Below, piece by piece: positions 25,789 to 33,664 of a stretch of 64,000 nt of DNA. Source of the DNA: JBCCGI01 sp039029355. GTDB lineage: Bacteria; Planctomycetota; UBA1135; GCA-002686595. The notes below the pieces were generated by a model. That model was not told the DNA's origin, ran no database searches, and worked only from the letters and a program-made list of their open reading frames with translations. The translations under genes were made by a program, and so were the position numbers. Within the stretch, counting starts at the first letter, position 1. Each line of letters starts with the position of its first letter. Where the stretch lies: contig JBCCGI010000016.1 of assembly GCA_039029355.1 (NCBI GenBank), positions 1 through 64,000 on the forward strand, in the 5' to 3' direction.

Positions 25789-27555
25789 ATGCACTGCGCC
25801 TCGCTCACCGCCACCATCGCCGCCTTCGGCACCGCGTGTGCCGCCACGCCCCAGGTCGACCTCTCTCCGGCCCGCTGGCCAGCAGGCGAGCTCGAGCGCT
25901 TCGCGGAGCGCGACGCGACCTTCGGCGGACAGAACCAGCTCGCCACGAGCAAGCGCGGCGTCGTGACCGGCACTACCGGCGCGACCGCCGTGCGCGCCGG
26001 CCTCGAAGCGCTGCGCCAGGGCGGCTCGGCGGCGGACGCGGCGCTGACCACGTCGCTGACGCAGATCGCCCTCGCCGCGGGCTCGTGGGTCAGCTACGCC
26101 GGCGTGCTCACGATGGTCTACTACGACGCCGAGTCGGGCGAGGTCGTGAGCCTGAACGCCGCCTACGACACCTTCGCCGCGGAGGACGATCCGCTGTCGA
26201 TCCCGCGCCAAACGGCCGCAGGCGGCGAGCCCACGCCCAGCGGCCGTACCGCGCTGGTTCCGGGCTACATGGCGGGCGTCGGGGCCGCGCACGCGCGCTT
26301 CGGCAAGCTGCCGTTCGAGCAGCTCTTCGTCCCGGCGCTGTACTTCGCCGAGGAGGGCTTTCGGCTGAGCGAGCTCCACGGAGCGCTGCTCGCGCACAGG
26401 AAGGACGTGCTGGACCGCCTGCCGGAGACGCGCGCCGTCTTCACCAAGGGCGACGGCTCCTTCTTCGCCGCGGGCGACCTCTTCCGCCAGCCCGCGCTTG
26501 CGGAGACGCTCCGCGCGGTCGCCGCGAACGGCGCGCGGGAGATGTACACCGGCCCCTGGGCGGAGCGCTTCGTCGAGGCTGTGCGGCGCGAGGGCGGCAA
26601 GGTCACCGCGGACGACCTCGCCACCTACGAGCCGCTTTGGTGCGAGCCGGTGCGCTTTCCGTACCGCGGCTTCGAGGTCGCCGGCCCCGGCCTACCCGCC
26701 CAGGGCGGCGCGCAGGTCGCCGAGGCGATGCAGCTGGCGGCCGCGGCCGACCTCGCCGCCATGGGGCACTATTCGGAGTCCCCCGCGGCGTTCTTCTGGC
26801 TCGCCCAGATCACCGACCTGATGGCGCTCTCCTACCTCGACGATCCGATCGCGCGGATGATGGTGGGGTCGAAGGACATCTCGCTCGCCGCGCGCTCGAC
26901 GGCCGCGCACGCCGCGGCGCTCTGGGAGCGCATGGAGGCCGGCGAGTGCCGCCTCACGCGCGTGCCGGAGACGTCGGACCCGAAGCACTCCGATGCGATC
27001 GTCGCGATCGATCGCTGGGGCAACGTCGCCGCCGTCTGTCACACGATCAACACCACGAGCTGGGGGGAGACCGGCCTCTTCGTCGGCGGCGTGTCGATCC
27101 CGGACTCGGCCAGCTTCCAGCAGGCGCTGATCGGCCGCACCGAGCCGGGCGAGCGCCTGCCGGATCCCACCGAGCCGCTGATCGTGCTGCGCGACGGGAA
27201 GCCGTATGCCGCGCTGTCGTCGATCGGCGCCGGGCTGCACCAGAAGACGGTCGCCACGCTCCTCAACCTGCTCGACCGCGGCGACGGCATCAAGGAGGCC
27301 GTCGACGCGGCCTCGCAGCACCTGCCGAGCTGGGGTGCGGGCGGCCGTACGACGGTGCAGGTCTTTGCCGGAGACTTCGACGCCGGCCTGCTCGAAGCCG
27401 TGCGCGGTCTCGGCCACGACGTCGAGGTGATCCGGAACGACCTGAGCTCCCGCGCGCCGCGCGGCTACGTCGTCGGAGCCCGGATCGACCCCGAGACCGG
27501 CGAGTACCAGGCGGTCGCGACGGACACGTTGAACGGGCGCGCGCTCGGTCTTTGA
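25789..27555 (+). CDS. Gamma-glutamyltransferase family protein with altered nucleophile site (588 aa)
   Basis: The start at 25789 has a GGAGG site 12 bases upstream; an in-frame GTG at 25753 is less likely. The Ntn-hydrolase GGT fold is clear: GVVTGTTGATAVRAGLEALR, GGSAADAAL, GRTALVPGYMAG and PLIVLRDGKPYAALSSIGAGL. GGT proenzymes self-cleave at a threonine that becomes the nucleophile (TTH motif before VVDxxGNAV). Here the segment reads PKHSDAIVAIDRWGNVAAV with no threonine; Ser401 is the best-placed residue. It may cleave at serine, or be an inactive or repurposed homologue. A weak signal peptide suggests periplasmic location. Confidence 0.82.
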   Translation: MHCASLTATIAAFGTACAATPQVDLSPARWPAGELERFAERDATFGGQNQLATSKRGVVTGTTGATAVRAGLEALRQGGSAADAALTTSLTQIALAAGSWVSYAGVLTMVYYDAESGEVVSLNAAYDTFAAEDDPLSIPRQTAAGGEPTPSGRTALVPGYMAGVGAAHARFGKLPFEQLFVPALYFAEEGFRLSELHGALLAHRKDVLDRLPETRAVFTKGDGSFFAAGDLFRQPALAETLRAVAANGAREMYTGPWAERFVEAVRREGGKVTADDLATYEPLWCEPVRFPYRGFEVAGPGLPAQGGAQVAEAMQLAAAADLAAMGHYSESPAAFFWLAQITDLMALSYLDDPIARMMVGSKDISLAARSTAAHAAALWERMEAGECRLTRVPETSDPKHSDAIVAIDRWGNVAAVCHTINTTSWGETGLFVGGVSIPDSASFQQALIGRTEPGERLPDPTEPLIVLRDGKPYAALSSIGAGLHQKTVATLLNLLDRGDGIKEAVDAASQHLPSWGAGGRTTVQVFAGDFDAGLLEAVRGLGHDVEVIRNDLSSRAPRGYVVGARIDPETGEYQAVATDTLNGRALGL

Positions 27556-27567
27556 GGCTGGGCTAGG

Positions 27568-28479
27568 ATGGAGCCGATGCAGGGCTACCTACTGGGCTAT
27601 CTGTTCGCCTGCTTCGCGGCGGGTGTCGCCTGCCTCGGCGTGCTGTTCGGCCTCGCCGTCCGCCGGCGCGACCCCGTCTCGCGGGCCCTCCTCGCGGCCT
27701 ACGCGTTCCTCACGGTGATGGTCACGGCCTCGCTCGTGCTGGCGCTGGCCGATGCGGCGCCCGGCGTGATCCCGGAGTCCACGCACGCGGTCTTCGTGTA
27801 CCTCGAGTCGATCGTCGGGCTGTACGGGCTGATGCTGACGCTGCCGCTCCTCGCGCACCGCGTGTTCCGCGTCGAGGCGCGGCGGCGCGAGCGGGTGCTG
27901 ATCGCGGTGGTCGTCGTGGCGCTCGGCCTGCAGCACCTGACCGAGTACGCGTTGGGCTCGACGCCCTGGGACGAGCGCGGGGATCGCTTCGAGGACGGGG
28001 TGCTGATCCTCCTGGTGGCCTATGCGCTCTGGGTGGCGTGCTCGCGCCTGGCGGCGGACGAAGCGCGGCGCCCGCTCGCACCGCGGCTGTTCGCGCTGCT
28101 CCTTCTGGGCACGCTGGGGACCGCCTACGACCTCTACCTGGGCGAGGCCACGGGCTGGCGCCTGTACCCGCTCTGGTACTGCACGGCGAGCGTCCTCTTG
28201 ACCTGGACGCTGGTCCGGAGTGGGCCGGCGGCCGAGGCGTCCGCGCCCGCCGCCGGGCCGCGGGCCGAGGAGGGCTGGGGGCTGAGCGAGCGCGAGAGCG
28301 AGGTCGCCGGCCAGGTGGCGCTGGGGCTCAGCAACAAGGAGGTCGCCGCCGCCCTCCACATCTCGACGAACACCGTGAAGACCCACCTGCGGCGGATCTT
28401 CGACAAGGCCGGGATTCAGTCGCGCTTCGAGCTGATCGCGCGCATGAGCGGCTCCCGGGGGGGTCACCCACCGGGGTGA
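27568..28479 (+). CDS. Membrane-bound LuxR-type transcriptional regulator (303 aa)
   Basis: The N-terminal 215 residues form about six or seven hydrophobic helices (first GYLLGYLFACFAAGVACLGV). After a short alanine/proline linker the C-terminus is a GerE/LuxR helix-turn-helix: GLSERESEVAGQVALGLSNK, EVAAALHISTNTVKTHLRRI, FDKAGIQSRFELI. It would sense something in or across the membrane and bind DNA from the membrane, since no receiver domain or protease site is visible. It starts 12 bases after the GGT homologue and may be cotranscribed. Target genes are unknown. Confidence 0.82.
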   Translation: MEPMQGYLLGYLFACFAAGVACLGVLFGLAVRRRDPVSRALLAAYAFLTVMVTASLVLALADAAPGVIPESTHAVFVYLESIVGLYGLMLTLPLLAHRVFRVEARRRERVLIAVVVVALGLQHLTEYALGSTPWDERGDRFEDGVLILLVAYALWVACSRLAADEARRPLAPRLFALLLLGTLGTAYDLYLGEATGWRLYPLWYCTASVLLTWTLVRSGPAAEASAPAAGPRAEEGWGLSERESEVAGQVALGLSNKEVAAALHISTNTVKTHLRRIFDKAGIQSRFELIARMSGSRGGHPPG

Positions 28480-28495
28480 GGGGCGATTTCACCCC
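28473..28495 (+). terminator. Terminator-like hairpin at the end of the LuxR-type gene
   Basis: GGGGTGA / TCACCCC forms a 7-bp perfect stem with a 9-base loop that begins inside the stop region of the LuxR-type gene, 64 bases before the next start. No U tract follows, so it could be a Rho-assisted pause or simply chance in GC-rich DNA. Confidence 0.25.
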
Positions 28496-28558
28496 CTTGG
28501 GCGACTGCCCGCGGGCCCGCGGCGGGTCTACGGTCCCCCGACCACTTCGGAGGACCTC

Positions 28559-29455
28559 ATGCACGCAAGCTCTCGTTCCCTGCTCGTCGCCCTTGTCGCC
28601 CTGGCACCGCTCGCCCCGGCTCCGCCGCCGGCACAGACCTCGCCCGAGCCCAGCGGCCGCCCGCGGGTCCTGATCACCAACGACAACGGCATCGACGACC
28701 CCAAGCTGGTCGCGCTGGCCCGGGCCTTCGCGCGCCGGGCCGACACCTGGGTCGTGGCTCCCGCCGAGGATCGAAGCGGCAGCAGCACCTATCTGGTGCT
28801 CCCGCAGACCGGCTCGATCGCGGTCGAGCGGCGCGACCTCGGGCCGGGCATCGAGGCCTTCGCCGTCGACGGCTATCCCGCCGACTGCGTCCTGGTCGCC
28901 ATCGCCGGCATCCTGCGCGAGCGGCCGCCGACCCTGGTGGTGTCCGGGATCAATGGCGGGCCGAATCTCGGCGCCGACTGGATGTTCTCGGGCACCATCG
29001 GCGCCGCCCGGGTCGCGGCGCTGGCGGGCTTCCCCGCGCTCGCGGTCTCGGGCCTGGACGATGACGTCCCCGGCGCGGTGGAGGCCGCGGTCGACTGGGT
29101 CGTGCGCTTCTCCGAGCACCGCGCGGTGCGCGCGATGGAGCCGGGGGACTACCTGACCGTCAGCCTCCCGCCGGGCGGGCCCACGGAAGTGAGCGGCGTC
29201 CGGATCGCCGACCGCACGCCGCTGCGCCGCGGGCCGAGCCTGGGCTACGACGAGGCCGCCGGCCTCTGGAGGATCACCGGCGCTGCCACGCGCGACATCG
29301 AGCCCTCGGTCCTCTCCGACGAGGAGCTGCACGCGGGTGGCGCGGTCGTGGTCGTGCCGATGCACGCCGACGAGGTCGACCACGCGCGGCTCTTGGAGTG
29401 GACGCGGTCGGATCCGGGGCTCCCGCCCTGGCGAGCCGAGGCGCGCAAGCGCTGA
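28559..29455 (+). CDS. Secreted SurE-like 5'/3'-nucleotidase (298 aa)
   Basis: A signal peptide (MHASSRSLLVALVALAPLAPAPP) precedes a SurE domain: RVLITNDNGIDDPKL, VVAPAEDRSGSS, VVSGINGGPNLGADWMFSGT and IGAARVAALAG. SurE hydrolyses nucleoside monophosphates and related phosphates with a divalent metal held by NDDG, Ser and Asn. Here the motif is NDNG (residues 41-44), so the second acidic metal-site residue is an asparagine. Most SurE proteins are cytosolic; this one is predicted to be exported, pointing to phosphate scavenging outside the cytosol. Confidence 0.88.
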   Translation: MHASSRSLLVALVALAPLAPAPPPAQTSPEPSGRPRVLITNDNGIDDPKLVALARAFARRADTWVVAPAEDRSGSSTYLVLPQTGSIAVERRDLGPGIEAFAVDGYPADCVLVAIAGILRERPPTLVVSGINGGPNLGADWMFSGTIGAARVAALAGFPALAVSGLDDDVPGAVEAAVDWVVRFSEHRAVRAMEPGDYLTVSLPPGGPTEVSGVRIADRTPLRRGPSLGYDEAAGLWRITGAATRDIEPSVLSDEELHAGGAVVVVPMHADEVDHARLLEWTRSDPGLPPWRAEARKR

Positions 29456-29462
29456 CGCCCGG

Positions 29463-29590
29463 GATCAGTCCGGCGCCAGCTTCGCCCCGCGGCTCTCGAG
29501 CAGCTCGCGCAGCACCGGGCGCTGGCCGCGCGACTCCTCCTAGCAGTGGCAGCCGACGGCCATGCTCGTGCGGTGCGACAACGCCGCGAG
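29463..29590 (-). pseudogene. Relic of the 3' end of a DUF488 gene (128-bp duplicate)
   Basis: This segment matches the end of the intact DUF488 gene (31369-31496) without gaps: I count 10 differences in 128 bases. One change creates a stop after GCHC, so it cannot encode the family C-terminus, and no 5' part is present. The intact and dead copies are direct repeats 1,906 bp apart on either side of a hydrolase gene. Nothing else was seen between this relic and 29764. Confidence 0.8.
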
Positions 29591-29764
29591 CGGGACGCGA
29601 TCTCGTAGGCCGGGACGCAGACGGGAGCTCCGCTTTCGCTCTCCTGCGCTCCGCGCGCGGAGCTGGATTCCCTCGTCAGCGCGGCCTGGGGCTGCCAGAC
29701 TGTCGGAGTCGGGGCTCGCTGCCCCACCAGGGACGAGCCCACCGACGCTCCAGACCGATCGACA

Positions 29765-31333
29765 ATGCGCGCGCTCAACCTCCTCGCCCTCACCGTCGTC
29801 TCCGGCTTGTCCTGCCTTCATGCCCAGGATCAACGCGGCGTTGGGTTCCGCGCCGAGTGGACGGTCGACTGGACCCGCACCTACAGGACATCGTTCGACG
29901 ACGGAGCGACCTACGGCGCGGCGAAGTCGCCAAGGCCGATGCTCGTTCTCTGCTGGTATCCCGCGCTCCTTGGGACGGAAGCGAGCGAGCTGCATCATCG
30001 CGACTACCTCGGGGTCGAGCCCGACGTCGCGGCGCTCCGTGCGCTCGCGCGCGCGCATGCGAAGTACACCCGAGAAGTCCTCGTCCAGGAGACCATGGAC
30101 GCGGCCGAGGCGGCGCTCGATGGCGCACGCCACGAACAGCTGGCGCAGCTGCTGGATGCGCCCACGGGGTGCTTCGACGGTGCGGAGCCCGAACCGGGGC
30201 TGTTCCCGATCCTCGTGCAACACTCGGGGGCCGGGTCGTCCTACGAAGACGACGCCGCTCATTGCGTTGCGCTCGCGCGTCGCGGGTATGTGGTCGCTAC
30301 CGGGGCCTTCCTCGACGGAGGCGGGGCTGATCTGGGCGTCGATGGGAGACTCGATTCCGGGCTCGACATGGCCTTTCTCGCCGCCTGGGCGGCTCGCGAG
30401 GTGAATGGTGACTTCGACCGAATCGGATACCTGGGCCACAGCCTCGGTGCGCAGGCCGTCCTGCGTGACGCCGTGCGGCACGGAGCGCCGCCGGACGTCG
30501 CGGTCCTGTTGGACTCAACGCTCGACTACTACGCCACGGGGGTGCCCGGGTGGACAAAGCTGATCGACCATGTGTCCGTTCGCGCCGAACGGCTTCGCGC
30601 GCCGATGCTCGTCGTTGCGGGTCCCGGCGCTACGTTCGAGCTCGTGGACTCCCTGGTCGCGTCCGAGCGCACGTACGCGACGTTCCCCGGCCTCGGCCAC
30701 AACGAGTTCATCGCGCAGGGGGACCAGCGGAATGCCCGCGTCATCGCCCAGGGTGCTGCCGGAGAAGAGCTCGCCTACGCCCGCGCGGCGCGGTCGCGCT
30801 ACCGCGAGCTGGTCGAGTACGTCGGAGCCTATCTCGACGCGCACCTGAAGAACGAATCGGGCGCGCTCGAGCGACTCAACGCGGGCTACGGGGCCTCTGA
30901 GCTCGGCGCGGCGATCCACGTCGAACGAGCGGCTGTCGGCGAGCGCGGGGTCGTCCTCGAAGGCTTCGACGTCGGACGCGCTCCGACGCCGCGCGAGTTC
31001 TCCGCGTGGGTACGCAGCGGGGACATCGAAGGCCTCTGCGCGGCGATCGAGGCCGCGCCGCCGGAGATCGACGCCCCGATCTTCAGCACCAACATGCTCT
31101 GGGGGTCGACGCTGTACACACTGCTTCGAGCCGGTCGAGTGGAGGACGCTCGGCGCCTGTACGCTACGGCGCTTCCACGCCGGCCAGCAGTGCTCAGCAG
31201 CCTGACGTTCCTCGCGCTGATGGCCGAGATGACCGATCGTCCCGATGACGCTCGCGATCTGCTCGAGTCGGTGCTCGTGCTCGAGCCCCAGCATGAGGAG
31301 GCGCTGGAACGGCTGCGTTCTCTCGGCGACTAG
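29765..31333 (+). CDS. Secreted alpha/beta hydrolase with C-terminal helical (TPR-like) tail (522 aa)
   Basis: A signal peptide (MRALNLLALTVVSGLSCLHA) leads into a dienelactone-hydrolase/PAF-acetylhydrolase-like fold: FPILVQHSGAGSSYEDD oxyanion region, nucleophile YLGHSLGAQA (Ser226), acid near MLVVAGPGATFELVD and histidine in PGLGHNEFI. Residues about 430-522 are helical with TPR-like spacing (EDARRLYATALPRRPAVL). The gene uses visibly more A/T-ending codons than its neighbours and lies between a 128-bp direct repeat, so it may have been inserted here. The substrate is unknown. Confidence 0.75.
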   Translation: MRALNLLALTVVSGLSCLHAQDQRGVGFRAEWTVDWTRTYRTSFDDGATYGAAKSPRPMLVLCWYPALLGTEASELHHRDYLGVEPDVAALRALARAHAKYTREVLVQETMDAAEAALDGARHEQLAQLLDAPTGCFDGAEPEPGLFPILVQHSGAGSSYEDDAAHCVALARRGYVVATGAFLDGGGADLGVDGRLDSGLDMAFLAAWAAREVNGDFDRIGYLGHSLGAQAVLRDAVRHGAPPDVAVLLDSTLDYYATGVPGWTKLIDHVSVRAERLRAPMLVVAGPGATFELVDSLVASERTYATFPGLGHNEFIAQGDQRNARVIAQGAAGEELAYARAARSRYRELVEYVGAYLDAHLKNESGALERLNAGYGASELGAAIHVERAAVGERGVVLEGFDVGRAPTPREFSAWVRSGDIEGLCAAIEAAPPEIDAPIFSTNMLWGSTLYTLLRAGRVEDARRLYATALPRRPAVLSSLTFLALMAEMTDRPDDARDLLESVLVLEPQHEEALERLRSLGD

Positions 31334-31370
31334 CGCTTCGAGGCCCCCGCGCGAGCGCCGACGCGCACGA

Positions 31371-31763
31371 TCAGTCCGGCGCCAGCTCCGCCCCGCGGCT
31401 CTCGAGCAGCTCGCGCATCACCGACCGGTGGCAGCGCGACTCCTCCTCGCAGTAGCATCCGACCGCCATGCTCGTGCGGTGCGACAACGCCGCGAGGAGG
31501 TCGAGCGTCCGGCTCGCCTCCGGCGTCTTCATCTCCGCCCGGTAGCCCCGCGCGAAGGCCTTCCACTCGCGCTCGGTCTCCGCCGCCAGGCCCTGCTTCA
31601 TCAGCTCGAGGCTCGGCGCCAGGTTGGGGAACCACACGTCGTACCAGTCGCCCGCGGCGTGCTCGCTCTTCGGCACGCCGCGCGGCGGACGCCGCACGGT
31701 GCCGATGCGCAGACCTTCGCCGCGTCGACGCGGCGTGCCCAGTCGTACGATTCGAATCGCCAT
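31371..31763 (-). CDS. DUF488 family protein (130 aa)
   Basis: A short cytosolic protein with the DUF488 core: WYDVWFPNLAPS, then GCYCEEESRCHRSVMRELL, where the paired cysteines and HRS are the family signature. The function is unknown; the fold is thought to be nuclease- or phosphatase-like. Its last 42 codons are duplicated as a dead copy at 29463-29590. Its ancestral place was probably directly convergent with surE, before the hydrolase gene separated them. Confidence 0.85.
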   Translation of the reverse strand: MAIRIVRLGTPRRRGEGLRIGTVRRPPRGVPKSEHAAGDWYDVWFPNLAPSLELMKQGLAAETEREWKAFARGYRAEMKTPEASRTLDLLAALSHRTSMAVGCYCEEESRCHRSVMRELLESRGAELAPD

Positions 31764-31830
31764 GGTGGGATTCTAGGGCATGGCGGCGCGGAGCCGTGCC
31801 GCCGGTCGCGCGGGCGCCTCGGACCGATTC

Positions 31831-33468
31831 CTAGAGCTCCAGCGTGCCGAGCGTGACGTCGATCGCGTTCGTCAGCTCGACCGTGGCTCCGAAGGGCAGC
31901 AATCCGGTCGTAGCGCCGCCCTGCAGCGCGAGCGAGAGGCCCGCGAAGGAGCAGTCCGCCGGCCACACGATCTCGAACGGCGCCCCGGGAAGACCGGACA
32001 GCAGCAAGAGCGGCGGCGTCGACAGGTCGACCAGGACCGTCCCCGCGGCGCTCGGCACGTTGGCCGGGCCCGTCGCGACGACGAGCGCGTCGAGGACCGC
32101 GAACGGCAGGAACGCTCCGTGGTCGATCGCGACCTCCCACCGCGCGCCCAACACCGGCGGCGTCGGCGGCGCGGCGAGCGCCGAGGGGTTGGGCGGAGCC
32201 CCGACGCGCACCGACTGGACCGCCGCGATCGAGCCGGCACACGCGACCGGAAACACGCGGACGCTGCCGACCGACGGCGCGAGGTCGTCCCCGGCCGCGC
32301 CCAGCAGGATCTCCCCGCCCGCGAGAGCGGCGGTGCTCCCGAGGAGGTCGTTCGTCCCGGGCGCGGACGCGACCAGCTTGGCCTGCTCGGTCCAGGCTCC
32401 GTCCACGCGCAGGAACACGTAGCCCGCGCCGTGGTGTGGCTGTTCGTGCCGCGGAGCGCCCACGACCGCACGGCTGCCCGCGAGGAGCACGCTCTCGCCG
32501 AAGCGCTCGCCCTGGCCGAGATCCTCGGACGAGGCCAGCTCGGCCGTCAGGACCCACGCGCCCGCCTGCTGCTCGAAGAGCAGCGCGCCGCCGAGAGGGG
32601 CCGAGCCGTCGATCGCGGGGCCCGGGGCTCCCGCCAGCAGCCGTCCTCCGTCGAGCGCGACGGCGGTCCCGAGGCGTCGGCTCGTCGCGGGACCGGGCGG
32701 AGCCAGGCGGGCCGTCTCCGGCCAGGTTCCGTCCGGCGCGGCCTCGAACAGGTAGACGGCTCCTTGGGTCGCGCTGCCGGCGAGCGGAGCGCCGACCGCG
32801 ACCCGCTGGCCCTCGACCGCGACCGCCGAGCCGAAGGCGTCCTGGGGCGCGGCGTCGGAGGCGGTCAGGAGCGCGACCTCGGCCCACAGCCCGTCCCGCC
32901 GCGTGAAGATCCAGGCGCCTCCCGCGCCCGAGAGCCCCGCGCCGTCGTGCAGGGCGCCGCCGACCACCAGCGTGTCGCCATCGAGCGCGACGGCCGAGCC
33001 GAACTCGTCGCCGGTGGCCGCTCCGGAGGGGACGAGCGTCGCTTCGAGCTCCCAGGAGCTCCCGGCGCGCCCGAACACGTAGCACATCCCGAGCGCGCCG
33101 CCGAACAGGCCCGGGGCGCCGACCGCCACCGTGTCGCCGTCGGCCGCGAGACCGGTGCCGAAGCGGGCCTGCGTCTGGGGCTCTGGCGCGCCTAGGACCG
33201 CGTGCGGCGTCCACTGGCCGTCCACGCGCTTATGGACGAACACGACGCCGGCGTCGTCGAGCCCCGCGACCGCCCGCTGGGGGGCGCCGGCGAACGCGAA
33301 GGCGCCGCTTCCGGCCAGCGCACGGCCGAAGGCGTCCACGCTCCCCGCAAGCGGCGGATCGGCGCTGAGCAACGCGCCTTCGACGAGCTCTAGCACCTGC
33401 CCTTCGGCCGGCGCGGCGCACGCGAGGACGAAGGCGAACGCCGGGGGAGCCCATCGTGTGCGGCGCAT
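31831..33468 (-). CDS. Secreted FG-GAP repeat protein (545 aa)
   Basis: A signal peptide (MRRTRWAPPAFAFVLACAAPAEGQ) is followed by six or seven FG-GAP blades with the recurring pattern FGxAVALDGDTLVVGAP (for example DEFGSAVALDGDTLVVGG and DAFGSAVAVEGQRVAVGAP). This builds an integrin-like beta-propeller of the FG-GAP type often found in planctomycetes. The last 120 residues (from about VRVGAPPNPSALAAPP to TNAIDVTLGTLEL) are a beta-rich C-terminal module of the type on other secreted proteins here. It is extracellular with unknown ligand. Confidence 0.82.
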   Translation of the reverse strand: MRRTRWAPPAFAFVLACAAPAEGQVLELVEGALLSADPPLAGSVDAFGRALAGSGAFAFAGAPQRAVAGLDDAGVVFVHKRVDGQWTPHAVLGAPEPQTQARFGTGLAADGDTVAVGAPGLFGGALGMCYVFGRAGSSWELEATLVPSGAATGDEFGSAVALDGDTLVVGGALHDGAGLSGAGGAWIFTRRDGLWAEVALLTASDAAPQDAFGSAVAVEGQRVAVGAPLAGSATQGAVYLFEAAPDGTWPETARLAPPGPATSRRLGTAVALDGGRLLAGAPGPAIDGSAPLGGALLFEQQAGAWVLTAELASSEDLGQGERFGESVLLAGSRAVVGAPRHEQPHHGAGYVFLRVDGAWTEQAKLVASAPGTNDLLGSTAALAGGEILLGAAGDDLAPSVGSVRVFPVACAGSIAAVQSVRVGAPPNPSALAAPPTPPVLGARWEVAIDHGAFLPFAVLDALVVATGPANVPSAAGTVLVDLSTPPLLLLSGLPGAPFEIVWPADCSFAGLSLALQGGATTGLLPFGATVELTNAIDVTLGTLEL

Positions 33469-33664
33469 GGCCTCAGCTTAGCAGCGCGTTGTTCCCTCGG
33501 AGGGTCCCGGCCCCAGGCTTGCGGAAGCAAGGGAGTCCCCGCGCCCGCGCTGCGCTCGGCTCCCATAGCGCCTCGCCTCGGCGGTGCCCGGCACACTCCT
33601 GCGAAAAACGGCCCTTCCGAGCGCGTTCTGCGGAGCGTCGCGCGTTTCTGTCCATGGAGGAGCC

